Assembly: GCA_902475545.1 (NCBI GenBank)
Contig: CABRZP010000003.1
Coordinates: 95,433-159,432 of the forward strand
Origin: an uncultured bacterium
Lineage (GTDB): Bacteria > Cyanobacteriota > Vampirovibrionia > Gastranaerophilales > Gastranaerophilaceae
Length of the DNA: 64,000 nucleotides
Direction: 5' to 3'
In this document: piece after piece, positions 40,134 through 48,754 of the stretch
How positions within the stretch are numbered: position 1 is the stretch's first letter
Layout: the number at the start of each line of letters is the position of its first letter
Made by a program: the position numbers and the translations under genes
Notes under the pieces: generated by a model
The model's input: only the letters and a program-made list of their open reading frames with translations
Databases searched by the model: none
Told to the model about the DNA's origin: nothing

Positions 40134-41605
40134 AAAAAATCAGTAAAAATATAAAAGACTTAAGCGGTTCGGTTGATAAATACAAAAGTGATTCAATAAT
40201 CCAATCTCTACCGTCTGTTGCTTATGTCAATAAAGCAAAAAAACTAATTAACGAAAAACGTATAGATGAAGCTGAAGCCGTCCTAAAAAAAGCTTTAGAT
40301 ATTTCCGTTCAAGATTCCAGAATTTATAAATTTTTAGGAAAAATATATGAACAAAAATTCAACTTTGAAGAAGCTGTAAATTATTATAAACAATCTGCAG
40401 ATTTATCTCCTCAAGATAAAGAAATATGGCTTCGCCTTGGAATGAGCCAGCTTAGTGCAAATTTATTAAATGACGCACTAATATCATTTGAAAAAGCTGA
40501 TAAAGTATGCCCTTATAATACCGATGTTTTTACCGGCTGGGGTATGGTTTTAATGAAATTAAAAAAATATGCTTTAGCAAGAGATAAATTTGTTACAGCA
40601 TCCAAAATCAGCAAATATAATTTTACTGCAATTTTGCTTTCCGCAGTTATGGAAGTCAAATTAAATGATTATGAATCTGCGGAAATGAAATTAAGTTTTT
40701 TAGCTAAAGTTGCCCCTAACGAAGGCAGTTTATATGAATATGCACATTTAAAACTTTTAAAATCAGACTACGACGCAGCAATCAAATACGCTAAAAAGAC
40801 ACTCGAAATAAACAAACAAATGCTTCCGGCATATTTAATTCTTGGTGAAGTTTATTCAATAAAAAAAGATATTGAAAACACAGAAAAAATATTTAACAAA
40901 GCTATTGAATACGATTTAGACGATTCACTACTACATTTTGAATGGGGTAAAGCTTATGTTAGATTTTTCGAATTTCAAAAAGCGAAAGAACAATTTACAA
41001 TTGCCGGCGAACAAAAAGAAAATTACATTGACGCAAAAATAGGTCTTGCTCTAATAAACTCATACGAAGGAAACTTTGACCTATTAAATGAACTTGAAGA
41101 ACGCCATGGCGATAATGTTTATATTCAGGAAGCTATTGGCTTGAAAAGACTATCTCAAGGTAAAACCGAAGATGCTATCGATATGTTCAAAAAAGCATTA
41201 AGAATTGATAATAAACAAACTTATAATTTTTATAACCTTGTAAAATGTTATGTTTCACTTGGAGATAATTATAAAATAAGAGAATATTATGATAAATTTA
41301 TCTCGGCAAACTCTGAATATATCACCGGATTTATTGAGTATGCAAAATGGTTAATAAGTGTAAATGATTATGAGGAAGCTCAAAGAAAACTTAGAAGAGC
41401 CGAAAAAGTTACAAACACAAACCTTGATGTATTAAATTTAATGTTTTTTACTTCATACACACTTGTCAAGAATAACATTTGTGAATATAATATAAAGGAA
41501 GCAATTTCGATTGCACAAAAAGCTCAAGATTTAGGTAGATTTGATTTTGAAAATGAAAAACTTGAACTTGAAAATATTTTAAAAAATATACAGGGAAGTA
41601 ATTAA
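40118..41605 (+). CDS. Tetratricopeptide-repeat protein
   Basis: This encodes 495 residues from a TTG at 40118, preceded by GAGAGG (40105-40110) inside the upstream gene. It is made of at least ten TPR units from residue 35 on ('A-E-A-V-L-K-K-A-L-D-I-S', 'I-W-L-R-L-G-M-S-Q-L-S-A', 'L-H-F-E-W-G-K-A-Y'). There is no signal peptide. Genes are overlapped or tightly packed on both sides (KdsC-like and lysC), so it is part of a three-gene operon. It probably serves as a scaffold, partner unknown. Confidence 0.85.
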   Translation: MFSWVEKISKNIKDLSGSVDKYKSDSIIQSLPSVAYVNKAKKLINEKRIDEAEAVLKKALDISVQDSRIYKFLGKIYEQKFNFEEAVNYYKQSADLSPQDKEIWLRLGMSQLSANLLNDALISFEKADKVCPYNTDVFTGWGMVLMKLKKYALARDKFVTASKISKYNFTAILLSAVMEVKLNDYESAEMKLSFLAKVAPNEGSLYEYAHLKLLKSDYDAAIKYAKKTLEINKQMLPAYLILGEVYSIKKDIENTEKIFNKAIEYDLDDSLLHFEWGKAYVRFFEFQKAKEQFTIAGEQKENYIDAKIGLALINSYEGNFDLLNELEERHGDNVYIQEAIGLKRLSQGKTEDAIDMFKKALRIDNKQTYNFYNLVKCYVSLGDNYKIREYYDKFISANSEYITGFIEYAKWLISVNDYEEAQRKLRRAEKVTNTNLDVLNLMFFTSYTLVKNNICEYNIKEAISIAQKAQDLGRFDFENEKLELENILKNIQGSN

Positions 41606-41606
41606 A

Positions 41607-42872
41607 TTGAGAAAAGTAATCGTACAAAAGTTCGGCGGAACCTCAGTAGCCGACACAGATAAAATAAAAAATGTTGCCCGCACAGTAATAAGAGAAAAAA
41701 ATAACGGAAATGATGTAGTAGTTGTAGTTTCAGCTATGGGACATACTACAGATCACCTTGTAAAAATGGCAAAAGATTTAAATCCAAACCCTTCTGCAAG
41801 AGAAATGGATATGCTGTTATCAACAGGTGAATGCGTTTCTATAGCTCTTTTAACAATGGCAATTCAGGCACAAGGTCATAAAGCTGTTAGTTTTAATGCT
41901 ATGCAAATCGGTATTCTAACCGAAAATGTACATTCAAAAGCAAGAATTGTTGACATTAAAACAGATAAATTAAGAAAAAATTTAGACGAAGGAAATATCA
42001 TTGTTGTCGCAGGTTTTCAGGGTGTAACCGAAGATGGTGAAATCACCACATTAGGCAGAGGCGGATCAGATACATCAGCAGTTGCTCTTGCCGCAGCCTT
42101 GAATGCTGAAAGATGCGACATCTATACTGATGTTGAAGGTGTTTATACTACAGACCCAAGAGTAGTTCCAAATGCTTCAAGATTAGATATTATTTCGTAT
42201 GAAGAAATGTTAGAACTGGCACATGCCGGTGCAAATGTTTTACACCCGAGAAGTGTTGAAACAGCAAAACAGTACGCAGTTCCGCTAAGAGTTAGAAGCA
42301 GTTTTAAACTGGATAACTTAGGAACATTAATTGTAGGAGTTGAAAATATGGAAATAAATAAACCGGTTGCAGGTGTTGCAGCAGATTTGTCACAAGTTAG
42401 AGTTGTAGTTTGCGATATTCCTGATACTCCGGGGGAAGCCGCAATATTATTTGGACGCCTTGCAGATGAAAATATTTCTGTTGATATGATTATCCAATCT
42501 TATGCAAGAAAAGTATCTAACACTAATGATATCGCATTTACAATTAATAAAGAAGATGTTGAAAGAGCAACAAATATTCTTGAAGATGTAAGAAAAAATT
42601 TAGGTGCAGCCTCAGTAAAAATTGATGACAATATTGCAAAAATTTCAATTATTGGAGCAGGTATGATTGACAGACCTGGTATTGCATCTACAATGTTTAA
42701 AACACTTGCAGATAATAGTATCAATATTAGAATGATTTCAACAAGTGAAATAAAAATCAGCTGCTTAATTAATAAAGAAGATGCTCAAAAAGCTGTAAAA
42801 GCACTTCATTCAGTATTTAATCTGGAAAGCGACGAAATTGCTGAAGTAAAAGGCACTCTTCCTGATGTTTAA
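41607..42872 (+). CDS. lysC: Aspartate kinase
   Basis: This encodes 421 residues from a TTG at 41607 with AGGGAAG just upstream. It phosphorylates aspartate in the lysine/threonine/methionine pathway. The N-terminal kinase signature is 'V-Q-K-F-G-G-T-S-V-A', followed by 'G-R-G-G-S-D-T-S-A' and 'Y-T-T-D-P-R-V-V'. The C-terminal 160 residues hold two ACT domains ('V-V-C-D-I-P-D-T-P-G-E-A' and 'I-S-I-I-G-A-G-M-I-D-R-P-G-I-A'), so it should be feedback-inhibited by lysine and/or threonine. It is last in the KdsC-TPR-lysC unit and ends at a strong terminator. Confidence 0.96.
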   Translation: MRKVIVQKFGGTSVADTDKIKNVARTVIREKNNGNDVVVVVSAMGHTTDHLVKMAKDLNPNPSAREMDMLLSTGECVSIALLTMAIQAQGHKAVSFNAMQIGILTENVHSKARIVDIKTDKLRKNLDEGNIIVVAGFQGVTEDGEITTLGRGGSDTSAVALAAALNAERCDIYTDVEGVYTTDPRVVPNASRLDIISYEEMLELAHAGANVLHPRSVETAKQYAVPLRVRSSFKLDNLGTLIVGVENMEINKPVAGVAADLSQVRVVVCDIPDTPGEAAILFGRLADENISVDMIIQSYARKVSNTNDIAFTINKEDVERATNILEDVRKNLGAASVKIDDNIAKISIIGAGMIDRPGIASTMFKTLADNSINIRMISTSEIKISCLINKEDAQKAVKALHSVFNLESDEIAEVKGTLPDV

Positions 42873-42880
42873 TTTTTAAT

Positions 42881-42905
42881 AAAAGGGGGTAAATTCCCCC
42901 TTTTT
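42881..42905 (+). terminator. Intrinsic terminator after lysC
   Basis: AAAAGGGGG (42881-42889) pairs with CCCCCTTTT (42896-42904) around TAAATT, in a T run. Confidence 0.92.
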
Positions 42906-42969
42906 ACTAGCAAAAAAAATTATTTTCTGCATTAATTCAAATAAGTGTAACAATTTAAAATGGTCTTTA

Positions 42970-44400
42970 ATGGTTAATTTAATTACTCAAAATATTAGCG
43001 GGAAACAAATAAATTCTTCCAATTCGGTTAATAAAACCGTTGAAGAATCAGATAAATCCGCAAATAACAGTAATCTTCAAACAACTAATACCGATTCGCA
43101 AAATAAACATAAATTATTGTTACCATTAGGATTAATTGGCAGTGGTGGACTGCTTATTTATTACGGGTTTAAAAAGCCAAATGCGGTCAAATTCATAAAA
43201 AATATGCTGAATGACAGAATGGTAAAAATGGAACAGCAAGTCGCTGATTTTTATTCTTTATCCAAAGAACTTGTAAAAAAAAGGTTTGCAGATGTTCCAT
43301 CTCACATTGAAGCATATAAACAAGAACACTGCTTAGACATAAATCCTTATATATCAAATATAAAACAAAGTGATAATCTTGGAGCGTTGATTGAGCATTA
43401 TACTTCTGCCTTCGGAGCAATAGACCAAGAGAAAGCAAAAAATATACGTGCAGGAGCTTGTGATTTCGATATTTTTAAAGGTTTTTTGCACAATATAAAA
43501 AAGAATACCGCAGCTCAAATTGATGAGTCCAGAGACAGACTAAACTTAGAATTTTCGGATTATGCTTATATTCCACCATTTAAAAACGGTGGACATGAAG
43601 AAATTATAGAAAAATTACAAAATAATATTACTGATAAAGTAAATTTAGAAAAAACTAATATGTGGGATTATAGAAACAGAATTCTGGATTTAGAAATTTC
43701 TGAACATACTGAACAGATGGCTGAAGTAATAAAAACATCAAGAGAACTTATAAGTGAAGGTAAAAAATCAACTCTGGATTCCGCTTTTTCAAAAATTAAA
43801 CAATTACTAAATTTACCTGAGGATTTTGCACCTGTTCATTCTCAAAATTTTGGACTTGAAAGTTTTGCTAAACTTTCACCTGAAGATTTAAAACCTCAAA
43901 ATTTACCAGATGAAATATCAGATATTTTTAAATTCGGACCATTAAAAAATGTACTTGAAACCATAGATTTTTCTAAGATAAATAAATCACAATTAAGAGA
44001 AATCTTTTTAAGATTAACTCCGGAATGTTCGATTGGTGATATTGGGATTTTAATTGACAGAATAAGATTACAAGATGTAATTGACAAATCTCAGGGTAAA
44101 AATAATGAGCAATTATATAAACCAATAATTTCCAAACTTGAATTTTTATCAAATAAATTAGCAGCTTCAGGAAAAAATGAACTAATTGCCAAAGTTAAAA
44201 ATACAAATTTTGAAAACTTAAATGAAGACCAAAAACATGCAAGATTTTACTATATTTATGATATTGCAAGGAGATTAGGACTGGATTCCTACGATAAAAT
44301 AAATAAATTCTTAATTCAAAATTATCCAGAATACACTCAAACATCTTTATGTAGAGTTATTCATGAAACAAGTTTGAAACCAGATTTTTATTTTTTCTAA
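42970..44400 (+). CDS. Orphan membrane-anchored helical protein
   Basis: This encodes 476 residues, not recognised. The first 45 residues are Asn/Ser/Thr/Gln-rich and include N-I-S-G at residues 8-11, which loosely recalls the N-terminal motif of other orphans here. One membrane helix follows at about 48-67 ('L-L-L-P-L-G-L-I-G-S-G-G-L-L-I-Y-Y'). The remaining 400 residues are mainly helical and charged. There is no Shine-Dalgarno site; TAAAAT (42956-42961) ends eight bases before the ATG, so the transcript may have almost no leader. It is monocistronic and I infer a lineage-specific envelope protein. Confidence 0.7.
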   Translation: MVNLITQNISGKQINSSNSVNKTVEESDKSANNSNLQTTNTDSQNKHKLLLPLGLIGSGGLLIYYGFKKPNAVKFIKNMLNDRMVKMEQQVADFYSLSKELVKKRFADVPSHIEAYKQEHCLDINPYISNIKQSDNLGALIEHYTSAFGAIDQEKAKNIRAGACDFDIFKGFLHNIKKNTAAQIDESRDRLNLEFSDYAYIPPFKNGGHEEIIEKLQNNITDKVNLEKTNMWDYRNRILDLEISEHTEQMAEVIKTSRELISEGKKSTLDSAFSKIKQLLNLPEDFAPVHSQNFGLESFAKLSPEDLKPQNLPDEISDIFKFGPLKNVLETIDFSKINKSQLREIFLRLTPECSIGDIGILIDRIRLQDVIDKSQGKNNEQLYKPIISKLEFLSNKLAASGKNELIAKVKNTNFENLNEDQKHARFYYIYDIARRLGLDSYDKINKFLIQNYPEYTQTSLCRVIHETSLKPDFYFF

Positions 44401-44538
44401 TTTAAAATTTTACCAAATTTTTGGGTGTATAAATATCTATAAATAAAACTTCATAAACATTTTGTCATAAGCATGTTCATGTTAAAATTTTATCAACAAA
44501 TTATCTAGAGAGATATTTTATTAAAAGGAGAAAAAATT

Positions 44539-47202
44539 ATGACAGAAAAACGAGTATGGCTTTTCAAAGAAGGAAATGCAACAATGCGTAACCTTCTTGG
44601 CGGTAAAGGTGCAAACTTGGCAGAAATGACAAACTTAGGTTTGCCGGTTCCTCCGGGATTGACTATTACTACCGAAACTTGTATGGCTTATATCAATAAC
44701 GGCAACAAAATGCCAGAAGGTTTAATGGATGAAGTTAAATCAGCATTAAGAACTGTAGAAGACCAAGCAGGTAAAAAATTTGGTGACAAAACAAATCCTT
44801 TATTGGTTTCAGTAAGATCAGGTGCAAGAGTTTCAATGCCTGGTATGATGGAAACTATTCTTAATTTAGGTTTGAATGATGAAACAGTAGAAGCTATGAT
44901 TAAATTAACTAACAATCCTAGATTCTGCTATGATTCATACAGAAGATTTTTAACAATGTTTGGTTCTGTTGCTTGGGAAATGGACAGACAAAAATATTTC
45001 GAATCTGAAGTTGAAAAAGTTAAAGCAAGAGAAGGTGTAAAATCTGATACAGAAATTTCTGCTGAAGGTTGGAAATCTTTAATTCCTATTTACAAAAATG
45101 TAATCAAAGAAGTTACAGGAAAAGAATTCCCTCAAGATCCATTTGTACAATTACAAGAAGCAATTGAAGCTGTATTCAGATCTTGGAATATTCCACGTGC
45201 AGTTGCATATAGAAATATGAACAAAATCGATCACAACTTCGGTACTGCTGTTAACGTTCAAACAATGGTATTCGGAAACATGGGTGACGATTGTGCTACA
45301 GGTGTTTCTTTCACAAGAAACCCTGCTACAGGCGAAAATAAATTCTATGGTGAATACTTAACAAACGCTCAAGGTGAAGACGTTGTTGCAGGTATCAGAA
45401 CTCCAAAACCTATTGCTGAATTGGAAACTGAAATGCCTGAATTATACAAACAATACGTTGATATTGCTAAAAAACTTGAACTTGGATACAAAGATGTTCA
45501 AGATATGGAATTCACTATTGAACGTGGTAAATTATGGATTCTTCAAACTCGTAACGGTAAAAGAACTGCAGCTGCTGCTGTAAAAATTGCCGTTGATATG
45601 TGCGAAGAAGGTATCATCACTAAAGAAAGAGCAATTCAATTAGTTGATCCTTATACAGTAAACCAAATCTTACTTCCTTGCTTTGATTCAAAAGCAATGG
45701 CAGAAGCTCACAAAATCGCTACCGGTGTAAACGCATCTCCTGGTGCGGCTGTTGGTAAAATCGTATTTGATACAGAGGAAGCTGCTCAAAGAGGTGAAGC
45801 CGGAGAAAAAGTTATCTTAGTTCGTGTTGAAACTTGTCCTGATGATATTCACGGTATGGCAGTTTCTCAAGGTGTTTTAACTCTTCGCGGCGGTGCAACT
45901 TCTCACGCAGCAGTTGTTGCTAAAGGTATGGGTAAACCTTGCGTTTCAGGTTGTGAAGATATGAAAATTGACCTTGCTAACGAAACTTTAACAGGTTTTG
46001 ACGGTAAAGTTTACCACAAAAACGACGTTATCTCTTTAGATGGCGGTAAAGGTATCGTTATGGAAGGTGCAGTTCAATTAGCAGAAGCTCAAATTGATGA
46101 CAATTGGAATAAATTCTTCTCTTGGGTTGACGAAATCAGAACTATGGAAGTTGAAGCAAATGCTGATACTCCAAAAGATATTGCTAATGCATTAAAATTT
46201 GGAGCTGAAGGTGTTGGTCTATGTAGAACAGAACACATGTTCATGGATCCTGACAGACTTCCTTGGGTTCAAAAAATGATTATTGCAGGAACTCCTGAAG
46301 CTAGACGCGAAGCTCTTGATAAACTTCTTCCTATGCAATATTCAGATTTCTATGCAATGTTTAAAGCTTTAGGCAGCGAACACCACATGACAATCAGACT
46401 TCTTGACCCACCTCTTCATGAATTCTTACCTGATAAAGAAACTTTAATTGCAGAAGTTGCAACATTAAAGGCTCAAGGTAAAGATGCTTCTGAAAAAGAA
46501 GAAATGCTTCATATTGTTGAAGGATTATCAGAATCTAACCCTATGATGGGTCTTCGTGGATGCCGTTTAGGTTTAACTTATCCTGAAATCAATGAAATGC
46601 AAGTTAGAGCAATCTTTGAAGCTTGCTGTGATTTGAAAAAAGAAGGATTAGATGTAAAACCTTGGGTAATGATTCCTCTTATCGGTCACGTTAACGAACT
46701 TAAAGTTGCTAAAGACATTTTAGTTCGAGTAGCTGAACTTGTTATGGCTGAAAAAGGCATTAAAGTTGATTATAAATTTGGTACAATGATTGAAATTCCT
46801 CGTGCAGCACTTACAGCTGATGAAATTGCTGAATACGCTGAATTCTTCTCATTTGGTACAAATGACTTAACTCAAATGACTTTCGGTTACTCAAGAGACG
46901 ACGCTGAAGGTAAATTCTTGAACAGATACGTTGAACAAAAAATCTTACCTGCTAACCCATTTGAAACACTTGATACAAAAGGTGTAGGTCAACTTGTTGA
47001 AATGTCTATGAATAAAGGACATTCAGTAAATCCAAGCCTTGTTGGCGGTGTTTGCGGTGAACACGGTGGAGATCCTGATTCAGTTAAATTCTGCCACAGA
47101 ATTGGTTTGAATTATGTATCTTGTTCACCATTCAGAATTCCACAAGCAAAACTTGCTGCAGCTCAAGCAGTTGTTGAAATGCGTAAGTTAGCACTTGTAT
47201 AA
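44539..47202 (+). CDS. ppdK: Pyruvate, phosphate dikinase
   Basis: This encodes 887 residues, the normal size. It interconverts pyruvate + ATP + Pi with PEP + AMP + PPi, central to pyrophosphate-based fermentative glycolysis. The N-terminal ATP-grasp domain has 'L-L-G-G-K-G-A-N-L-A-E-M' and 'S-V-R-S-G-A-R-V-S-M-P-G-M'. The swivelling domain carries the phospho-histidine His456 in 'G-G-A-T-S-H-A-A-V-V-A'. The PEP barrel has 'G-L-C-R-T-E-H-M-F' and 'F-G-T-N-D-L-T-Q-M' and ends in 'G-V-C-G-E-H-G-G-D'. AAAAGGAG precedes the ATG. Codon use looks more uniform than in neighbours, as in a highly expressed gene. Confidence 0.97.
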   Translation: MTEKRVWLFKEGNATMRNLLGGKGANLAEMTNLGLPVPPGLTITTETCMAYINNGNKMPEGLMDEVKSALRTVEDQAGKKFGDKTNPLLVSVRSGARVSMPGMMETILNLGLNDETVEAMIKLTNNPRFCYDSYRRFLTMFGSVAWEMDRQKYFESEVEKVKAREGVKSDTEISAEGWKSLIPIYKNVIKEVTGKEFPQDPFVQLQEAIEAVFRSWNIPRAVAYRNMNKIDHNFGTAVNVQTMVFGNMGDDCATGVSFTRNPATGENKFYGEYLTNAQGEDVVAGIRTPKPIAELETEMPELYKQYVDIAKKLELGYKDVQDMEFTIERGKLWILQTRNGKRTAAAAVKIAVDMCEEGIITKERAIQLVDPYTVNQILLPCFDSKAMAEAHKIATGVNASPGAAVGKIVFDTEEAAQRGEAGEKVILVRVETCPDDIHGMAVSQGVLTLRGGATSHAAVVAKGMGKPCVSGCEDMKIDLANETLTGFDGKVYHKNDVISLDGGKGIVMEGAVQLAEAQIDDNWNKFFSWVDEIRTMEVEANADTPKDIANALKFGAEGVGLCRTEHMFMDPDRLPWVQKMIIAGTPEARREALDKLLPMQYSDFYAMFKALGSEHHMTIRLLDPPLHEFLPDKETLIAEVATLKAQGKDASEKEEMLHIVEGLSESNPMMGLRGCRLGLTYPEINEMQVRAIFEACCDLKKEGLDVKPWVMIPLIGHVNELKVAKDILVRVAELVMAEKGIKVDYKFGTMIEIPRAALTADEIAEYAEFFSFGTNDLTQMTFGYSRDDAEGKFLNRYVEQKILPANPFETLDTKGVGQLVEMSMNKGHSVNPSLVGGVCGEHGGDPDSVKFCHRIGLNYVSCSPFRIPQAKLAAAQAVVEMRKLALV

Positions 47203-47216
47203 TTCTTAGAATATAT

Positions 47217-47257
47217 AAAAAAGAGACCGATAGGCAATGCCTATCGGTCTCTTTTTT
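47217..47257 (+). terminator. Strong intrinsic terminator after ppdK
   Basis: A perfect 19-bp stem (47217-47235 with 47239-47257) has an AAT loop, a GC-rich core and flanking A6/T6. Confidence 0.95.
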
Positions 47258-47353
47258 ATAACGGCATAAAATAATAATTTTTAATATTATAGCAAATTAA
47301 TGTTTTTAGCGGTTTATAATAATTGAACACAAACTCAAATAATAAGACAAAGG

Positions 47354-48640
47354 ATGTTTATAAAAGTTTATAATGTAACAAATAGTATTTCAAATTATAA
47401 TACTACAACAAATAGAAATAATAATATTCAAAAACCGAACTCTCAGCAGAATTTTACCGGTCTATTCAGTTGTTTTAAATCTTCAAAAGAGCCTATTTTC
47501 TTAAATACTGATATGTCAATTCTTTCACCTAAACAAGTAAAAAAAGCCACAGAATATGTTATTCAGGAAGTCGGTTCTTTGGTGAAACGTGATTTTACTC
47601 CAGGTGCCAGCAAAAGGTTAGAGAATCTTTTAAATTCGCCTTATATTGATTATTCTTTGCCAAAATTAAAAAATGGTTTAGCTTTGATTGATTTAGTTGA
47701 CGTACGTTATATGCCTACAAAAGAAAATAAGTTACGCAGTCAATTTATTCGAACTTCTCTTGCTAAAACTATGCCAATGGAACTTCTTGACAAGGAAGCT
47801 AAAAAACTAATGTATGGCAGAAATCATGGAATTTTTCATATATTTCAATCTTATTCTAAAATGGATGAGGCCTCAAAAGAGGCCGGCGAAGTTCGTGATA
47901 TGATTTTACGAATGAAAGAATATGGAATTAAGGTTGATAATTATCCTGAATTTTTTGCAGAATGTATATTTAACAATAAACCCAAAATGTGTAATCTTTT
48001 AAAATCTGAATTTAATATTACACCGGAAACTGAAGTTAATATTCTAAGAGGAAATCAAAATAAAATTAATCAGTATTCAAACGAGTTTGGCTCGTCTAGT
48101 ATAATTATAGAAGATCCTTATTATAATGATTTGTATGACCGCACAAATAAATTGTTAATGATTGTAAATCCTGAAAAAATTGAGAATAGAGACTTCTTTT
48201 ACACGGTAGAATGTTCAAACGATAAAATAAATATGCTTGATTTAATGAGTTTGATGCCTGATACAGCTTTTAAAGATGTATTTGATGTTCCTAAATACAT
48301 TGCAGAAAACATTGCGGGACGTACACGACAAGTATATAGAAGGAGATTAGCACCTGAAACAATTGACGAAGCAAGCGAATTTTTTATGAAAAGTCAATAT
48401 CGTCATCCTGAATTTAAAACAATTGAATTTATGGAAAAATATATTTCAAATCTTTTGCAAACTAAAAAAGCAAATAATTTAAAGTACCACCTATCCTCTA
48501 TTCCTTATAGCTTAGAAACAAGCCAAAACAAAATAAAACTAATAGAACTAATTGAACAGATAAAAAAAGATAAACCACAAGATATGTATGAACGACTAAA
48601 TTCTTTAGAAATTTTATATAAATATTTATATAATAATTAA
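47354..48640 (+). CDS. Orphan protein with N-terminal NFTG motif
   Basis: This encodes 428 residues, not recognised. An Asn/Thr/Ser/Gln-rich lead of 30 residues is followed by QQNFTGLFSC (NFTG at residues 33-36), the clearest copy of the motif seen at 311. The rest is a soluble, mainly helical protein with 'Y-G-R-N-H-G-I-F-H-I-F-Q' in the middle. AAAGG directly abuts the ATG, so spacing is poor and initiation may be weak. It is monocistronic between the ppdK terminator and the calpain-like gene, with no signal peptide or membrane helix. Confidence 0.7.
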   Translation: MFIKVYNVTNSISNYNTTTNRNNNIQKPNSQQNFTGLFSCFKSSKEPIFLNTDMSILSPKQVKKATEYVIQEVGSLVKRDFTPGASKRLENLLNSPYIDYSLPKLKNGLALIDLVDVRYMPTKENKLRSQFIRTSLAKTMPMELLDKEAKKLMYGRNHGIFHIFQSYSKMDEASKEAGEVRDMILRMKEYGIKVDNYPEFFAECIFNNKPKMCNLLKSEFNITPETEVNILRGNQNKINQYSNEFGSSSIIIEDPYYNDLYDRTNKLLMIVNPEKIENRDFFYTVECSNDKINMLDLMSLMPDTAFKDVFDVPKYIAENIAGRTRQVYRRRLAPETIDEASEFFMKSQYRHPEFKTIEFMEKYISNLLQTKKANNLKYHLSSIPYSLETSQNKIKLIELIEQIKKDKPQDMYERLNSLEILYKYLYNN

Positions 48641-48754
48641 TTTTATGTTTAGGAAATCCAACTTTTTTTGTAAATTATTATTAAGCTATTTCTAATATTT
48701 TTAAAGTTTCTGACAAAACTACCGACAACTATTAAAAGTATAAGGAGTAGTTCT

